Shown: piece after piece, positions 26,225 through 35,357 of the stretch
Position numbering within the stretch: the first letter of the stretch is position 1
Layout: every line of letters starts with the position of its first letter
NCBI RefSeq assembly: GCF_024710845.1
Contig: NZ_JANJTZ010000053.1
Span: 222,284-286,283, forward strand
Direction of reading: 5' to 3'
From: Mesorhizobium sp.
GTDB lineage: Bacteria; Pseudomonadota; Alphaproteobacteria; Rhizobiales; Rhizobiaceae
DNA: 64,000 nt
Program-made: the position numbers and the translations under genes
Notes under the pieces: generated by a model
Told to the model about the DNA's origin: nothing
Seen by the model: the letters and a program-made list of their open reading frames with translations, nothing else
Database searches by the model: none

Positions 26225-28297
26225 TTGAACGCCTCCCCCACCGATCCTCTCGTCCTGTTCATGCCGTCGGGCAAGCGCGGCCGCTTCCCGGTCGGCACAC
26301 CGGTGCTCGACGCCGCGCGCCAGCTCGGCGTCTATATCGAGAGCGTGTGCGGCGGGCGCGCCACCTGCGGCCGCTGCCAGATCGAGGTGCAGGAAGGCAA
26401 TTTCGCCAAGCACAAGATCGTCTCGTCCAACGACCACATCTCGCCGCGCGGCGCCAAGGAAGAACGCTACGACCGCGTGCGCGGACTGCCCGAAAGCCGC
26501 CGCCTCTCCTGTTCTTCGATGATCCTCGGCGATCTCGTCATCGACGTGCCGCAGGACACGGTCGTCAACGCGCAGGTGGTGCGCAAGTCTGCTTCCGACC
26601 GGGTGATCGAGCGCGATCCGGCGATCCAGCTGTGCTACGTCGAGGTGGACGAGCCCGACATGCACAAGCCGCTCGGCGACCTTGACCGCCTGAAGGTCAT
26701 GTTGGGCAAGGACTGGGGCTTCGACAACCTCCTCGTCTCCCAGCACCTGATCCCCGAGGTCCAGAAGATCCTGCGCAAGGGCAAGTGGGGCGTCACCGCC
26801 GCGATCCACCGCGACCTCGAGGCATCGCGGCCGAACATCATCGCGCTGTGGCCCGGCCTGCACAACGAAGCCTACGGCATTGCCTGCGACATCGGCTCGA
26901 CGACGATCGCCATGCACCTGGTCTCGCTGTTGTCCGGCCGCATCGTCGCCTCGTCGGGCACGTCCAACCCTCAGATCCGCTTCGGCGAGGATCTGATGAG
27001 CCGGGTCTCCTACGTGATGATGAATCCGGACGGGCGCGAAGCGATGACGAAGGCGGTCCGCGACGCGATCAGCGACCTGATCGTCAAGGTCTGCGCCGAA
27101 GGGGGAGTAGACCCCGACAACATCCTCGACGCCGTCTTCGTCGGCAATCCGATCATGCACCACCTGTTCCTGGGTATCGACCCGACGGAGCTCGGCCAGG
27201 CGCCCTTTGCGCTGGCCGTCTCCGGGGCCGTGCATACCTGGGCGCGCGACATCGGCATCAAGATGAACTACGGCGCGCGCATTTACATGCTGCCCTGCAT
27301 CGCCGGCCATGTCGGCGCGGACGCGGCGGGCGCCACGCTCTCGGAAGGTCCCTATCGCCAGGACCGGATGATGCTCCTGGTCGACGTCGGGACCAATGCC
27401 GAGATCGTGCTCGGCAACAGGCAAAGGGTCTTGGCGGCTTCGTCCCCCACCGGCCCGGCCTTCGAGGGCGCGGAGATTTCGTCTGGCCAGCGCGCCGCGC
27501 CGGGCGCGATCGAGCGCATCCGCATCGATCCCGAAACACTCGAACCGCGCTACAAGGTCATTGGCACCGAGCAGTGGTCCGACGAGCCGGGCTTCGACGA
27601 CGAATCCTGGAAGACGGGCGTCACCGGCATCTGCGGCTCGGCGATCATCGAGGTCGTGGCGGAAATGTATCTCTCCGGCATCATTTCCGAGGACGGCGTC
27701 ATCGACGGTTCGCTCGCGACCCGCAGCCCGCGCATTATTCAAAACGGCCGCACCTGGTCGTACCTGCTGCGCGAGGGGCGCCAGGGCGAACCGCGCATCA
27801 CCGTCACCCAGAACGACATCCGCGCGATTCAGCTTGCCAAGGCGGCGCTCTATGCCGGCGTCAAGCTGCTGATGGAGAAGCAGGGCGTCGAGACCGTCGA
27901 CACGATCCGCTTCGCCGGGGCCTTCGGCTCCTTCATCGACCCGAAATACGCGATGGTGCTGGGGCTGATCCCGGACTGCGACCTGTCGGAGGTCAAGGCC
28001 GTCGGCAACGCCGCCGGCACCGGCGCGCTGATGGCGCTCCTGAACCGCAACCACCGCCGCGAGATCGAGGCGGAGGTGCGCCGCATCGAGAAGATCGAAA
28101 CGGCGCTGGAGCCGCATTTCCAGCAGCTCTTCATCGACGCGATGGCCTTGCCCAACAAGGTCGACCCGTTCCCGAAACTGTCGGCCGCGGTGAAACTGCC
28201 GCCGCGCAAGACGGTGAGCGCCGACGGCGTCGCGGGCGATTCGACGCCGCGCCGGCGCGGCCGCGAGGGTCACGCGGCCCGGCGGGCAAGGGAGTGA
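26225..28297 (+). CDS. 2Fe-2S/ASKHA corrinoid reductive activase (RACo-like)
   Basis: A 690-residue protein: an N-terminal 2Fe-2S ferredoxin domain with Cys42, Cys48, Cys51 (CGGRATCGRC) and Cys96 (RRLSCSS), a linker and middle domain, and a C-terminal ASKHA ATPase-type domain of the DUF4445 family (GIACDIGSTTIAMHL; LLVDVGTNAEIVLG; VTGICGSAIIEV; FAGAFGSFIDPKYA). This is the layout of RACo, the ATP-dependent reductive activator of corrinoid proteins, and not of RamA, whose cluster domain is C-terminal. It would rescue the corrinoid protein when Co(I) oxidises to Co(II), which matters in an aerobe. The start is TTG at 26225; an ATG at 26261 is the alternative. The tail is Arg-rich. Confidence 0.9.
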   Translation: MNASPTDPLVLFMPSGKRGRFPVGTPVLDAARQLGVYIESVCGGRATCGRCQIEVQEGNFAKHKIVSSNDHISPRGAKEERYDRVRGLPESRRLSCSSMILGDLVIDVPQDTVVNAQVVRKSASDRVIERDPAIQLCYVEVDEPDMHKPLGDLDRLKVMLGKDWGFDNLLVSQHLIPEVQKILRKGKWGVTAAIHRDLEASRPNIIALWPGLHNEAYGIACDIGSTTIAMHLVSLLSGRIVASSGTSNPQIRFGEDLMSRVSYVMMNPDGREAMTKAVRDAISDLIVKVCAEGGVDPDNILDAVFVGNPIMHHLFLGIDPTELGQAPFALAVSGAVHTWARDIGIKMNYGARIYMLPCIAGHVGADAAGATLSEGPYRQDRMMLLVDVGTNAEIVLGNRQRVLAASSPTGPAFEGAEISSGQRAAPGAIERIRIDPETLEPRYKVIGTEQWSDEPGFDDESWKTGVTGICGSAIIEVVAEMYLSGIISEDGVIDGSLATRSPRIIQNGRTWSYLLREGRQGEPRITVTQNDIRAIQLAKAALYAGVKLLMEKQGVETVDTIRFAGAFGSFIDPKYAMVLGLIPDCDLSEVKAVGNAAGTGALMALLNRNHRREIEAEVRRIEKIETALEPHFQQLFIDAMALPNKVDPFPKLSAAVKLPPRKTVSADGVAGDSTPRRRGREGHAARRARE

Positions 28298-28302
28298 CCG
28301 CT

Positions 28303-28323
28303 CGCGGCGCATAAAGCGCCGCG
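28303..28323 (+). terminator. Hairpin after the reactivase gene
   Basis: CGCGGCGC and GCGCCGCG pair around ATAAA immediately after the stop codon of the RACo-like gene. There is no T tract, so termination is possible but not certain. Confidence 0.4.
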
Positions 28324-28408
28324 CACGAACGTGAATTGACCCAGCCGGCAAAGAGACTGATCGTACCAGGCGTGGAGGAACGAACGCCCGTCGAGCGAGT
28401 TAGCGCGA

Positions 28409-29419
28409 ATGCCCAGTCTCAAGTCCCGCGTCGTCTCAACCTATCTGCGTCACACCCGCAAGAAGGCTTTCTCCAGCGCGGCTGAGATGAACCGCTGGAT
28501 CGAGCGCGCGCGGACGCTCGAGGATCATCGTCCTCCAGCCGCGGTGGCAAAGCGTGTCGATATCTCCCGCCGAGACGTCGCCGGATCGCCCGTCTACGAG
28601 GTGCGCCCCCGGAACGCGAATGCCAACGACAGGCGGATTCTCTACCTGCACGGCGGCGCCTATGTCTTTGAAATCACCCCGTTTCACTGGCGCCTGATCG
28701 CCGAGATGGCCGAGCGCCTGCAGGCGCGGATCACGGTTCCAATCTACCCGATCGCGCCAGAGCATCGCTTCGAGGACATGTTCGGCATGGTCGCCGAGAC
28801 CTATCGCGCCATGCTGGACGAGACGCCCGCTCAGGAGATCGTGTTCATGGGCGATTCCGCCGGCGGCAACATGGCCGTCGTGCTGACGATGATGGCGGCC
28901 GAGGAAGGCCTGCCCTTGCCCGCCCGGCATGTGCTGATCTCGCCCGGCCTCGACATGACGCTGGAAAACCCGGAATTGGTCGAGGCCGCGGCGCGCGATC
29001 CCTGGCTCGACATCGAAGGCGGGCTGGAGGCGATCCGGCACTATGCGCCGCACATTGACCGCGCCGACTGGCGCATCAGCCCGATCAAGGGCGACCTTTC
29101 CGTGCTGCCGCCGACGCTGATCCTCGCCGGCGGCCTCGACCTGCTCACCGTCGACACCGTCCGCTTCGCAGAACTGGCACGCGCAGCCGGCGTCGAGGTC
29201 GACCTCGTCGTCGAGGCCGGCATGGTGCATGTCTGGCCACTGATCGACATGCCGGAAGCGAGAAAGGCCCGCGCCCGGATCGTGGCGTGGCTGGGCGTCG
29301 AGGAAGCCAAGCCTCGGATGAGGGACCGGCAAACACCTCTGCCGCAGGGGCTGCGTTGGCCCTCGCTCACCGATGCCTCGTCCTACCTGGCAAGCTGGAC
29401 GAACCGCTCCGGAGCGTGA
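28409..29419 (+). CDS. HSL-family alpha/beta hydrolase
   Basis: A 336-residue esterase/lipase of the hormone-sensitive lipase family (alpha/beta hydrolase 3). The oxyanion motif HGGAY is at 81-85 and the nucleophile Ser150 sits in GDSAGGN; the catalytic Asp is probably in LAGGLDLLTVD and the His in GMVHVWPL. No signal peptide is present. The ~45 C-terminal residues look disordered. There is no good ribosome binding site directly before the ATG. It follows the corrinoid cluster by about 110 bases but has no evident link to it. The substrate is unknown, likely a short-chain ester. Confidence 0.85.
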   Translation: MPSLKSRVVSTYLRHTRKKAFSSAAEMNRWIERARTLEDHRPPAAVAKRVDISRRDVAGSPVYEVRPRNANANDRRILYLHGGAYVFEITPFHWRLIAEMAERLQARITVPIYPIAPEHRFEDMFGMVAETYRAMLDETPAQEIVFMGDSAGGNMAVVLTMMAAEEGLPLPARHVLISPGLDMTLENPELVEAAARDPWLDIEGGLEAIRHYAPHIDRADWRISPIKGDLSVLPPTLILAGGLDLLTVDTVRFAELARAAGVEVDLVVEAGMVHVWPLIDMPEARKARARIVAWLGVEEAKPRMRDRQTPLPQGLRWPSLTDASSYLASWTNRSGA

Positions 29420-29490
29420 AGGCGTCGATTCTCCGGCCCTTCGGTTGGAACGACTGGGTTCTGCCCAGAGGCTGCGCCACCCTCCGCGCC

Positions 29491-29590
29491 GTCATGCTCG
29501 GGCTTGACCCGAGGATCTACTGCCGTCGACAACGTGTTGCATGCGCTAATCGCCAGCGCAGCAGATCCTCGGGTCAAGCCCGAGGATGAC
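29491..29590. repeat. Palindromic intergenic repeat
   Basis: A 28-base arm at 29491-29518 (core CTCGGGCTTGACCCGAGG) is repeated inverted at 29563-29590 with one mismatch, across a 44-base centre. Each arm is itself partly palindromic (CTCGGG..CCCGAG). The same kind of sequence is common between genes of Hyphomicrobiales. It sits between the convergent hydrolase and ligD genes and could also act as a bidirectional terminator. Confidence 0.75.
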
Positions 29591-29628
29591 GTGGGTGGAA
29601 CCTGAGGCGACGCGCCTGATCAGCGATC

Positions 29629-32172
29629 TCAGCTGGCGCTCGCGACCTTCTCAATCATCGCCCTGGTGATCGACTGCCTCCAGCCTTCGCTGTCCTTCCA
29701 CGGATCGGCCATCGCAAGGCGCTTCTCCATGTCGACGATATGGAACGAGTTGGCCGCATCGAGCGACTTGAGTTCGTCCCACGACACCGGTGTCGCCACC
29801 GGCGCGCCGCTGCGGCGGCGCGTCGAATAGGGACAGATCGCGGTCGAGCCGCGCTCGTTGCGCAGATAGTCGACGAAGATGCGCCCCTTTCGCTTTGCCT
29901 TCGACATGTTGGCGACGTAGCGATCCGGCGCCTCGTCCTCGAGCATCTTGGCAAAACCCTTGGCGAACTCCTTCACGTCAGGCCATTCCACCCGCGGCGC
30001 GATCGGTGCGATGACGTGGACGCCCTTGCCGCCGGTGACCAGCGGCACCGTTTTCAGGCCAATCTTCTCCAGCCTGTCGCGCAGGTCGAAAGCGGCGTCG
30101 CGGACATCGGCAAAACCCAGCCCCTCGTCGGGGTCGAGATCGAACACCAGCCGGTCGGGCTTCTCGATGTCGCTGATGCGCGATCCCCAGATATGGAACT
30201 CCAGCGTGCCCATCTGCACGCCCGCGATCAGCGCGGAAATATCCTCGGCATAGAGGTAGTTGTCCCGCTTGCCGTCGCTCTCGGCGATCTCCATGCGCTT
30301 GAGTTCGTCGGGGAAGCCGCGCGAATCGTGCTTCTGGAAAAAGCACTGGCCACTCTCTCCCTCCGGGCAGCGCACGAGGCTGAGCAGCCGTCGTGATACG
30401 TGGGGCAGGATGCGTTCGGCGACACGCTCGTAATGCGCGGCGAGATCGGCCTTGGTCACGCCCTGCTCCGCAAACAGCACCTTTTGCGGGTTCGAGAGCT
30501 TCACTCCGGCGAAGGTGTCGCGCATCTCGTGTTCCATCGGAACCTCCTTCGGCATCTCCAGCACAACGTCCTTGGCGGCCTTGTCGCCGCGGATGCCCTT
30601 CACCACGCCGTGCCGGATGATACCGTCCGAAGTGAATTCCGCCATATCGACCTCGATCACCAGCTCCGGCTTGAGCCAGACTGCGCCGCGCGCCATCTCG
30701 CGGGGCACGGAGGCGAAAGGAGGGGTCTTCCGCTCGCGCGACGCGACGAGCGTCTCGACCTCCGCCAGCGTATCGCCCTCGAAGGCCCCAACGCGTCCCT
30801 TGTAGGCAAGCTTGTCCTTCTCCATCACGCCGACGAGCAGCGAGCGGACCTTGCGGCCGCGCTTGTCGGACGGCGCAAAGCCGCCGACGACGAACTCCTG
30901 CCGCTTGGTGCATTTCACCTTCAGCCAGCTTCGCCCGCGACGCGAGCGATAGGGATCGTCGGCGCGCTTGGCGACGATGCCTTCGTGGCCGGCGGCGCAG
31001 ACCTGCCTGAACACGTCGGCCGCCTTGCCGGTGATGTGGGCGGAATAGAGCAGCGGCTCGTTGCCGGAGCCGATCAGCGCCTCGAGCTTCGCCTTGCGCT
31101 CGATGAGCGGCAGCCCCGTCAGATCCTGCCCGTCCAGTTCGAGCAGATCGAAGGCGAAGCAGGACAGGCCCTTGCCGCCGGCCTTGATCGCCTTCTGCAG
31201 CGTCGAGAAGTCGGTCTTTCCGTTCCTGTCGAAGGCGACGATCTCGCTGTCGATCAGCGCGGAGCCGACATCGAGTGCCGTGGCCGCCGCCGCGATGCCG
31301 GGAAACTTGTCGGTCCAGTCGAGTCCGTTGCGCGTGAAGATCCGTGCCTTGCCGCCGGCGACCGCGATCAGCGCGCGGTAACCGTCATACTTCATCTCGG
31401 CGAGCCACTGGCCGCCATCGGGCGCTTCGCCGACGAGCGTGGCGAGTTGCGGCTCCCGCCAGCGCGGCAAGGCAAGACGGCGGCAGGGCTTCGACACGCG
31501 CTCGGGCGTGGCCCTCGCGACCCTCCCCGTCAGGCCCTCGGCCGGACGCTTCGCCGCAAGATCGCTCTTGGCCAAGGACCGTCCGCCCTTGGCGATCTGC
31601 GCCATGGTGCGGCCTGACGCGACGCTCTTGGTGAACGTGTTCAGGATGTCTCCGCGCGGCGGGACAAAACCATCCTCGCGGTGCTTGATCATCAGCCAGT
31701 TCTCGCGCTTCTCCTTGGCGCGCGGCTTCATGCGGACCAGCGTCCATTCGCCCTTGAGGCGTTCGCCGTCGAGGCGGAAGACCAGCTTGCCCTCCTTCAG
31801 CCCCTCGGCGAAATCGCCGACCGGCTCCCAGGTCCCGCGATCCCACAGCATCACCGTGCCACCGCCATACTCGTCCTCGGGGATGGTGCCCTCGAAGGCG
31901 CCGTAGGCGATCGGATGGTCTTCGGTTCGCACCGCGAGCCGCTTTTCGGCCGGATCGTAGCTCGGCCCGCGCGTTACGGCCCAGCTTTTCAGAACGCCGT
32001 CCCATTCGAGGCGGAAGTCGTAGTGAAGGCGCGTCGCGTCATGTTTCTGGACGACGAAGGCAAGCCCCTCGCCTCCGTCAGGCGCGGGCGCATGGTCGGG
32101 CTCGGCGGTCTTCGAGAAATCCCGCTTTGAACGGTATTCCTTGAGCAGTTCGTCGACGGCGAGCCGTGCCAT
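29629..32172 (-). CDS. ligD: Multifunctional DNA ligase D (NHEJ)
   Basis: An 847-residue LigD with domains in the order phosphoesterase, ligase, polymerase/primase. The PE domain (HDATRLHYDFRLEWDG; DHPIAYGAFEGTIPEDEYGG) covers about residues 30-170. The ATP-dependent ligase carries the adenylated Lys261 in AEMKYDGYR and runs to about 540. The polymerase domain has FDLDPDEGLGF and TGGKGVHVIAPI. It seals double-strand breaks with Ku by non-homologous end joining. It starts six bases after the ku stop codon, so the pair is one operon. Length and domain order match the Pseudomonas and rhizobial type. Confidence 0.96.
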   Translation of the reverse strand: MARLAVDELLKEYRSKRDFSKTAEPDHAPAPDGGEGLAFVVQKHDATRLHYDFRLEWDGVLKSWAVTRGPSYDPAEKRLAVRTEDHPIAYGAFEGTIPEDEYGGGTVMLWDRGTWEPVGDFAEGLKEGKLVFRLDGERLKGEWTLVRMKPRAKEKRENWLMIKHREDGFVPPRGDILNTFTKSVASGRTMAQIAKGGRSLAKSDLAAKRPAEGLTGRVARATPERVSKPCRRLALPRWREPQLATLVGEAPDGGQWLAEMKYDGYRALIAVAGGKARIFTRNGLDWTDKFPGIAAAATALDVGSALIDSEIVAFDRNGKTDFSTLQKAIKAGGKGLSCFAFDLLELDGQDLTGLPLIERKAKLEALIGSGNEPLLYSAHITGKAADVFRQVCAAGHEGIVAKRADDPYRSRRGRSWLKVKCTKRQEFVVGGFAPSDKRGRKVRSLLVGVMEKDKLAYKGRVGAFEGDTLAEVETLVASRERKTPPFASVPREMARGAVWLKPELVIEVDMAEFTSDGIIRHGVVKGIRGDKAAKDVVLEMPKEVPMEHEMRDTFAGVKLSNPQKVLFAEQGVTKADLAAHYERVAERILPHVSRRLLSLVRCPEGESGQCFFQKHDSRGFPDELKRMEIAESDGKRDNYLYAEDISALIAGVQMGTLEFHIWGSRISDIEKPDRLVFDLDPDEGLGFADVRDAAFDLRDRLEKIGLKTVPLVTGGKGVHVIAPIAPRVEWPDVKEFAKGFAKMLEDEAPDRYVANMSKAKRKGRIFVDYLRNERGSTAICPYSTRRRSGAPVATPVSWDELKSLDAANSFHIVDMEKRLAMADPWKDSEGWRQSITRAMIEKVASAS

Positions 32173-32178
32173 GACGGA

Positions 32179-33054
32179 TTACGCCGACTTCTTCTGCCGC
32201 GCGGCCGGCTTCTTCGCCGCCGGTTTGCTCGCGTCGCTGGCCGGCTTCTTCGCAGGCTTGGCCTTGCCGGAGCCTTCGAGACTCGACTTCAGCGCGGCCA
32301 TCAGGTCGACGACGTTGCCGCCCTTGAAGCGCGGCTCGGCCTCGTCCTTGGTCTTCTTCGGCTTGTAGCCCTTGGCCTTACGCTCGACCAGTTCGCGGAT
32401 CGCATCCGCGTAGTGGTCCTCGAACGCGCCGGCGTCGAATGCGCCGCTCTTCTTTTCGATCAGCTGCTTGGCAACGTCGAGAAGGTCCTTCTCGGCCGGC
32501 TTCCCGGAGATCGACGAGAAGAAGGGATCGGTCTTGCGGATCTCGTCCTCGTAGTGGAGCGTCTCGAGCAGCAGGCCGCTGCCGCAGGGCCGCACGGCGA
32601 CGAGGTATTCCTGCCCGCGCATGGCCAACTGGCCGATGCCCGCCTTGCCGGTCTGCTTCAGGGCGTCGCGCACGACGCGGAAGGCGTCCTCGGCGAGATC
32701 GTCCGTCGGCGCGAGGAAATAGGGCTTGTCGAAATAGATCGGCGGAATGTCGGAAATATCGACGAACTGGACGAGTTCGAGCGTCTTTTTCGTTTCGAGC
32801 CTGATGGCGTCGATCTCCTCCGGCTCGATCAGCACGTACTCGTCATTGTCGACTTCGTAGCCCTTCCAGATATCGTCCGGCTTGACCGGCCCGACTCCCG
32901 CGACGACCTTCTGCAGCTGGATCGGCTTGCCGGACGGCTTGTGGATCTGCCGGAACGCAATGCGGGCACGCGAATTGGTGGCCGAATACATCTCGACCGG
33001 AATGGAAACCAGCGAAAGGCGCAACTGGCCTTTCCAGACGGGACGCTCTGCCAT
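32179..33054 (-). CDS. ku: Ku DNA-end-binding protein
   Basis: A 291-residue prokaryotic Ku. The core beta-barrel begins at WKGQLRLSLVSIPVEMYSAT; IHKPSGKPIQLQKVV and FDKPYFLAPTDDLAEDAFRV are family motifs. The C-terminal ~40 residues are Lys/Pro/Ala-rich, the usual basic tail for DNA and LigD binding. The ATG at 33054 has GAGGGG seven bases upstream; the upstream extension to 33108 is rejected. Ku bridges broken ends and recruits LigD, encoded immediately downstream. Confidence 0.95.
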   Translation of the reverse strand: MAERPVWKGQLRLSLVSIPVEMYSATNSRARIAFRQIHKPSGKPIQLQKVVAGVGPVKPDDIWKGYEVDNDEYVLIEPEEIDAIRLETKKTLELVQFVDISDIPPIYFDKPYFLAPTDDLAEDAFRVVRDALKQTGKAGIGQLAMRGQEYLVAVRPCGSGLLLETLHYEDEIRKTDPFFSSISGKPAEKDLLDVAKQLIEKKSGAFDAGAFEDHYADAIRELVERKAKGYKPKKTKDEAEPRFKGGNVVDLMAALKSSLEGSGKAKPAKKPASDASKPAAKKPAARQKKSA

Positions 33055-33135
33055 GACCAACCCCTCGACGCACCAAACGGCGGCCGGTGGCGGCCGCCGC
33101 TTCAACAACCCGAAGCGAGCGAGGAAGTTCCCCGG

Positions 33136-34047
33136 TCACGCAGCCATGGCGAAGCGGCCCTTCTCCTTGAACGCTTCCATCGTCGCGCGGATGTGGTCCG
33201 CGGCCGCCCTGACCGGCGCGCTCGCGTCCGGACGCACGATCATCACCAGGCTGTAGTTGCCCAGTTCCGGCAGCCCGTCGCGGGGGCCCAGCGCCACGAT
33301 ATCGTCGCCGATGAACGACTTCGGCAGCGGTGCGACGGCGAGGTCGGCGAGGATCGCCGAGCGCTGGCCCGACGTGTGGGCGCTCATATAGGCGATGCGA
33401 TAGTCGCGTCCGCTGGCGCTCAGCGCGTCGAGCGCGCGGATGCGCCAGGCGCAGCCCTCTTCCCAAAGCGACACCGGCAAGGGCTGGCGCATATGCGCGC
33501 AGCCACCCTTGGCGCCCGCCCAGACGATCTGCTCGGTCAAGAGGATCTCGGCGTCGACCGGGATGACCTTGCCCGAGCAGGTCATCAGCGTGATGTCGAG
33601 CTGGCGATCGTCGAGCCGCCGGCGGAGGTTGCCGCTCTGGTCTATGACCACGTCGACGGCGACCGACGGATGCGACTGCGCGAAGCGGCGCAGGACGTCG
33701 GGCAGCACCCGCTCGCCATAATCGTCCGGCGAACCGAGGCGCACCACGCCTTGAATGTCAGGCATGACAAACTTGGAGACCGCCTCGCGGTTGATGGCGA
33801 GAAGCCGGCGCGCATAGCCGATGAGGATCTCGCCGTCGGCGGTGAGCGACACGGACCGCGCGTCGCGCGTGAACAGCGCGCGGCCGAGCATCTCCTCCAG
33901 CTTCTTGATCTGCATCGAAACCGCGGACGGCGTGCGGAACACGGCGTTCGCCGCGAGCGTGAAACTGCCGGTTTCGGCGATCGCGACGAAGGTGCGCAGA
34001 ACGTCCAGTTCCAGAAGCGGTAGCGGATGGTTGAGCGGAGCGTTCAT
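33136..34047 (-). CDS. LysR-family regulator, LsrB-like
   Basis: A 303-residue LysR-type regulator: N-terminal helix-turn-helix (VLRTFVAIAETGSFTLAANA, PSAVSMQIKKLEEMLGRALF) and a periplasmic-binding-type effector domain with GAKGGCAHMRQPLPVS and EEGCAWRIRALDAL. The whole protein strongly recalls Sinorhizobium meliloti LsrB, a redox-linked regulator needed for symbiosis and envelope/oxidative stress, and keeps Cys residues in the same segments. It is divergent from the DUF1127 genes; the 130 bases between hold TTCAAT-N7-ATTGAA, a candidate LysR site. It lies 81 bases upstream of ku on the same strand. Confidence 0.85.
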   Translation of the reverse strand: MNAPLNHPLPLLELDVLRTFVAIAETGSFTLAANAVFRTPSAVSMQIKKLEEMLGRALFTRDARSVSLTADGEILIGYARRLLAINREAVSKFVMPDIQGVVRLGSPDDYGERVLPDVLRRFAQSHPSVAVDVVIDQSGNLRRRLDDRQLDITLMTCSGKVIPVDAEILLTEQIVWAGAKGGCAHMRQPLPVSLWEEGCAWRIRALDALSASGRDYRIAYMSAHTSGQRSAILADLAVAPLPKSFIGDDIVALGPRDGLPELGNYSLVMIVRPDASAPVRAAADHIRATMEAFKEKGRFAMAA

Positions 34048-34085
34048 CGTCCCTCCAGTTCAGTTTCATTGATCCAATCGATCAT

Positions 34086-34104
34086 TTCAATTCGTTTGAT
34101 TGAA
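34086..34104. promoter_or_regulatory. Candidate LysR-type operator
   Basis: TTCAAT and ATTGAA form an inverted repeat with a seven-base spacer in the region divergent between the LsrB-like regulator and the first DUF1127 gene. It fits a T-N11-A LysR box and lies about 40 bases from the regulator start, in a locally AT-rich stretch. Confidence 0.5.
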
Positions 34105-34177
34105 CCTCATAGTGACCGCATAGTCAACTCCATGGAAGGACGAGACGCCCTTTCGCCCATGCAAAAGGAGAAAAGTC

Positions 34178-34342
34178 ATGTCGTTTTACAGCGCACTCAC
34201 CCGGTTCGTCGCCACCCAGCGCGCCCGCCGGCTTCACGTCCGCACCGCAATGCGCATCGCCGACCTGCCGCGCGGCATGCAGAAGGACATCGGCTGGCCG
34301 GACGGCATCGATTTCGATCGCGATTTTCGCGGTCGCGCCTGA
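34178..34342 (+). CDS. DUF1127 micro-protein
   Basis: A 54-residue Arg-rich protein, MSFYSALTRFVATQRARRL onward, with MRIADLPRGMQKDIGWPDGI: the DUF1127 pattern of an amphipathic N-terminal part followed by L-x-D-I-G-x. GGAG lies seven bases before the ATG. Small DUF1127 proteins in alphaproteobacteria affect RNA turnover, phosphate/carbon metabolism and stress; some bind RNA or partner proteins. It is divergent from the LsrB-like regulator and followed by a paralogue, so tandem regulation is likely. Confidence 0.85.
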   Translation: MSFYSALTRFVATQRARRLHVRTAMRIADLPRGMQKDIGWPDGIDFDRDFRGRA

Positions 34343-34565
34343 ATCGTCACCGAAAGGCCGCAATGATGGAATGAAGCAGCGCCGGATCCATGTTGCATTG
34401 CAACACGGCAACTGCCTCCGAATTCGGCGAACGGAAACAGAAAGCCTCCCTTTCGGTAACCGTCCGTCATCCGATCGCAATACTTTTGAAACAAGAACTG
34501 CCTAAACAGCGCGCAATCCGAGCGGTCCTCCCAAGACCCTCACCTGCGAACCCTAGGAGAGAAAA

Positions 34566-34742
34566 ATGTCCCTCATGACTGCACTGGGCCGCTTCGCGGC
34601 CGACTACCGCGCCGCCCGCGCTCGCCAGGAAACCGAGCGTTCGATCCGCGCTCTGCCGTTTGAGATCCAGAAGGATATCGGCTGGCCGGAAGCCTACCGC
34701 CACAACACGGTCAACAAGGTCGTGACCGGCGGCTGGTACTGA
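34566..34742 (+). CDS. DUF1127 micro-protein, second copy
   Basis: A 58-residue paralogue of the preceding gene: MSLMTALGRFAADYRAARAR, then IRALPFEIQKDIGWPEAYRH. GGAGAG precedes the ATG. A strong terminator at 34782-34820 closes the unit. The two DUF1127 genes share the QKDIGWP core but differ elsewhere, indicating an old duplication. Confidence 0.85.
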   Translation: MSLMTALGRFAADYRAARARQETERSIRALPFEIQKDIGWPEAYRHNTVNKVVTGGWY

Positions 34743-35109
34743 TTTCGTCAGGACTGCCGGCCGGCATCCGTCGGCCGTCCAAAAAGTCCCGCCCGCGGCC
34801 CGCGGCGGGACTTTTGTTTTGCCCAAATGCCAGGCTGGATGCCCGCGACCCATGCAAGGCTCGCATGACGCATATGAGCAAGGCGCATGGCGTCCTTACC
34901 TGACTATTAATATCGTTTAATATCAGCAGCTTGCATCTTCGTTCGGCGCCCCGCCGAAAAGCCGCCTGTTGCGTTTGCGACGTCGCTGTTCGCTTTTCCT
35001 GCTGCAAAGATCCGGGCAGATGCCTAGATACACGGCATGAAAAGAGCCGCTTGACGCAGACATCGCGCCGGCCGTTCCGAGTAAACAGCCATTTGCTTGG
35101 AGAGCTACC
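34743..35109. other. Intergenic region between small genes
   Basis: No further gene is supported in these 367 bases. They contain the terminator at 34782-34820 and, at 34907-34924, two direct copies of TTAATATC exactly ten bases apart in an AT-rich patch, possibly part of the promoter or operator for the small gene at 35110. TTTGCGAC at 34974-34981 (GTCGCAAA reversed) is a partial match to the element described for 35358. Confidence 0.45.
34782..34820 (+). terminator. Rho-independent terminator after DUF1127 genes
   Basis: AAAAGTCCCGCC pairs with GGCGGGACTTTT over a ten-base loop, followed by GTTTT. It has the full form of an intrinsic terminator with A and T flanks, so may work in both directions. 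Confidence 0.9.
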
Positions 35110-35250
35110 ATGAAGTTCATCTCGTTCCTGTTCCGCAGCCGTGCGGCCGGCAACCTCAACACGAGCCTCGAGCGCGCGCGCTTGGGTCGCACGATGCCCG
35201 GCCAGACCGCGGCGCTGGCGGCGAACCGTCTCGGCGGTCTTGTGATGTAA
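35110..35250 (+). CDS. Small basic hypothetical protein
   Basis: A 46-residue Arg-rich open frame (MKFISFLFRSRAAGNLNTSL onward, ending ANRLGGLVM). GGAG lies about nine bases before the ATG and a hairpin (35258-35280) follows the stop codon, which together support a real gene. It is not a DUF1127 protein by motif but resembles one in size and charge. Function is unknown. Confidence 0.55.
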   Translation: MKFISFLFRSRAAGNLNTSLERARLGRTMPGQTAALAANRLGGLVM

Positions 35251-35257
35251 GAAGGCT

Positions 35258-35280
35258 CGGAGCCGGCCTTCCCGGCTCCG
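35258..35280 (+). terminator. Hairpin after the small basic gene
   Basis: CGGAGCCGG pairs with CCGGCTCCG around a five-base loop, followed by CTTTCCCC. A short stem with a weak T tract, eight bases after the stop codon. Confidence 0.6.
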
Positions 35281-35357
35281 CTTTCCCCGCTGTTACTTGC
35301 CTCGCCCGCGCAGCTTTGCTTCGCGGGCTTCCATTCGTTTCCATGCAAATCGACCGT

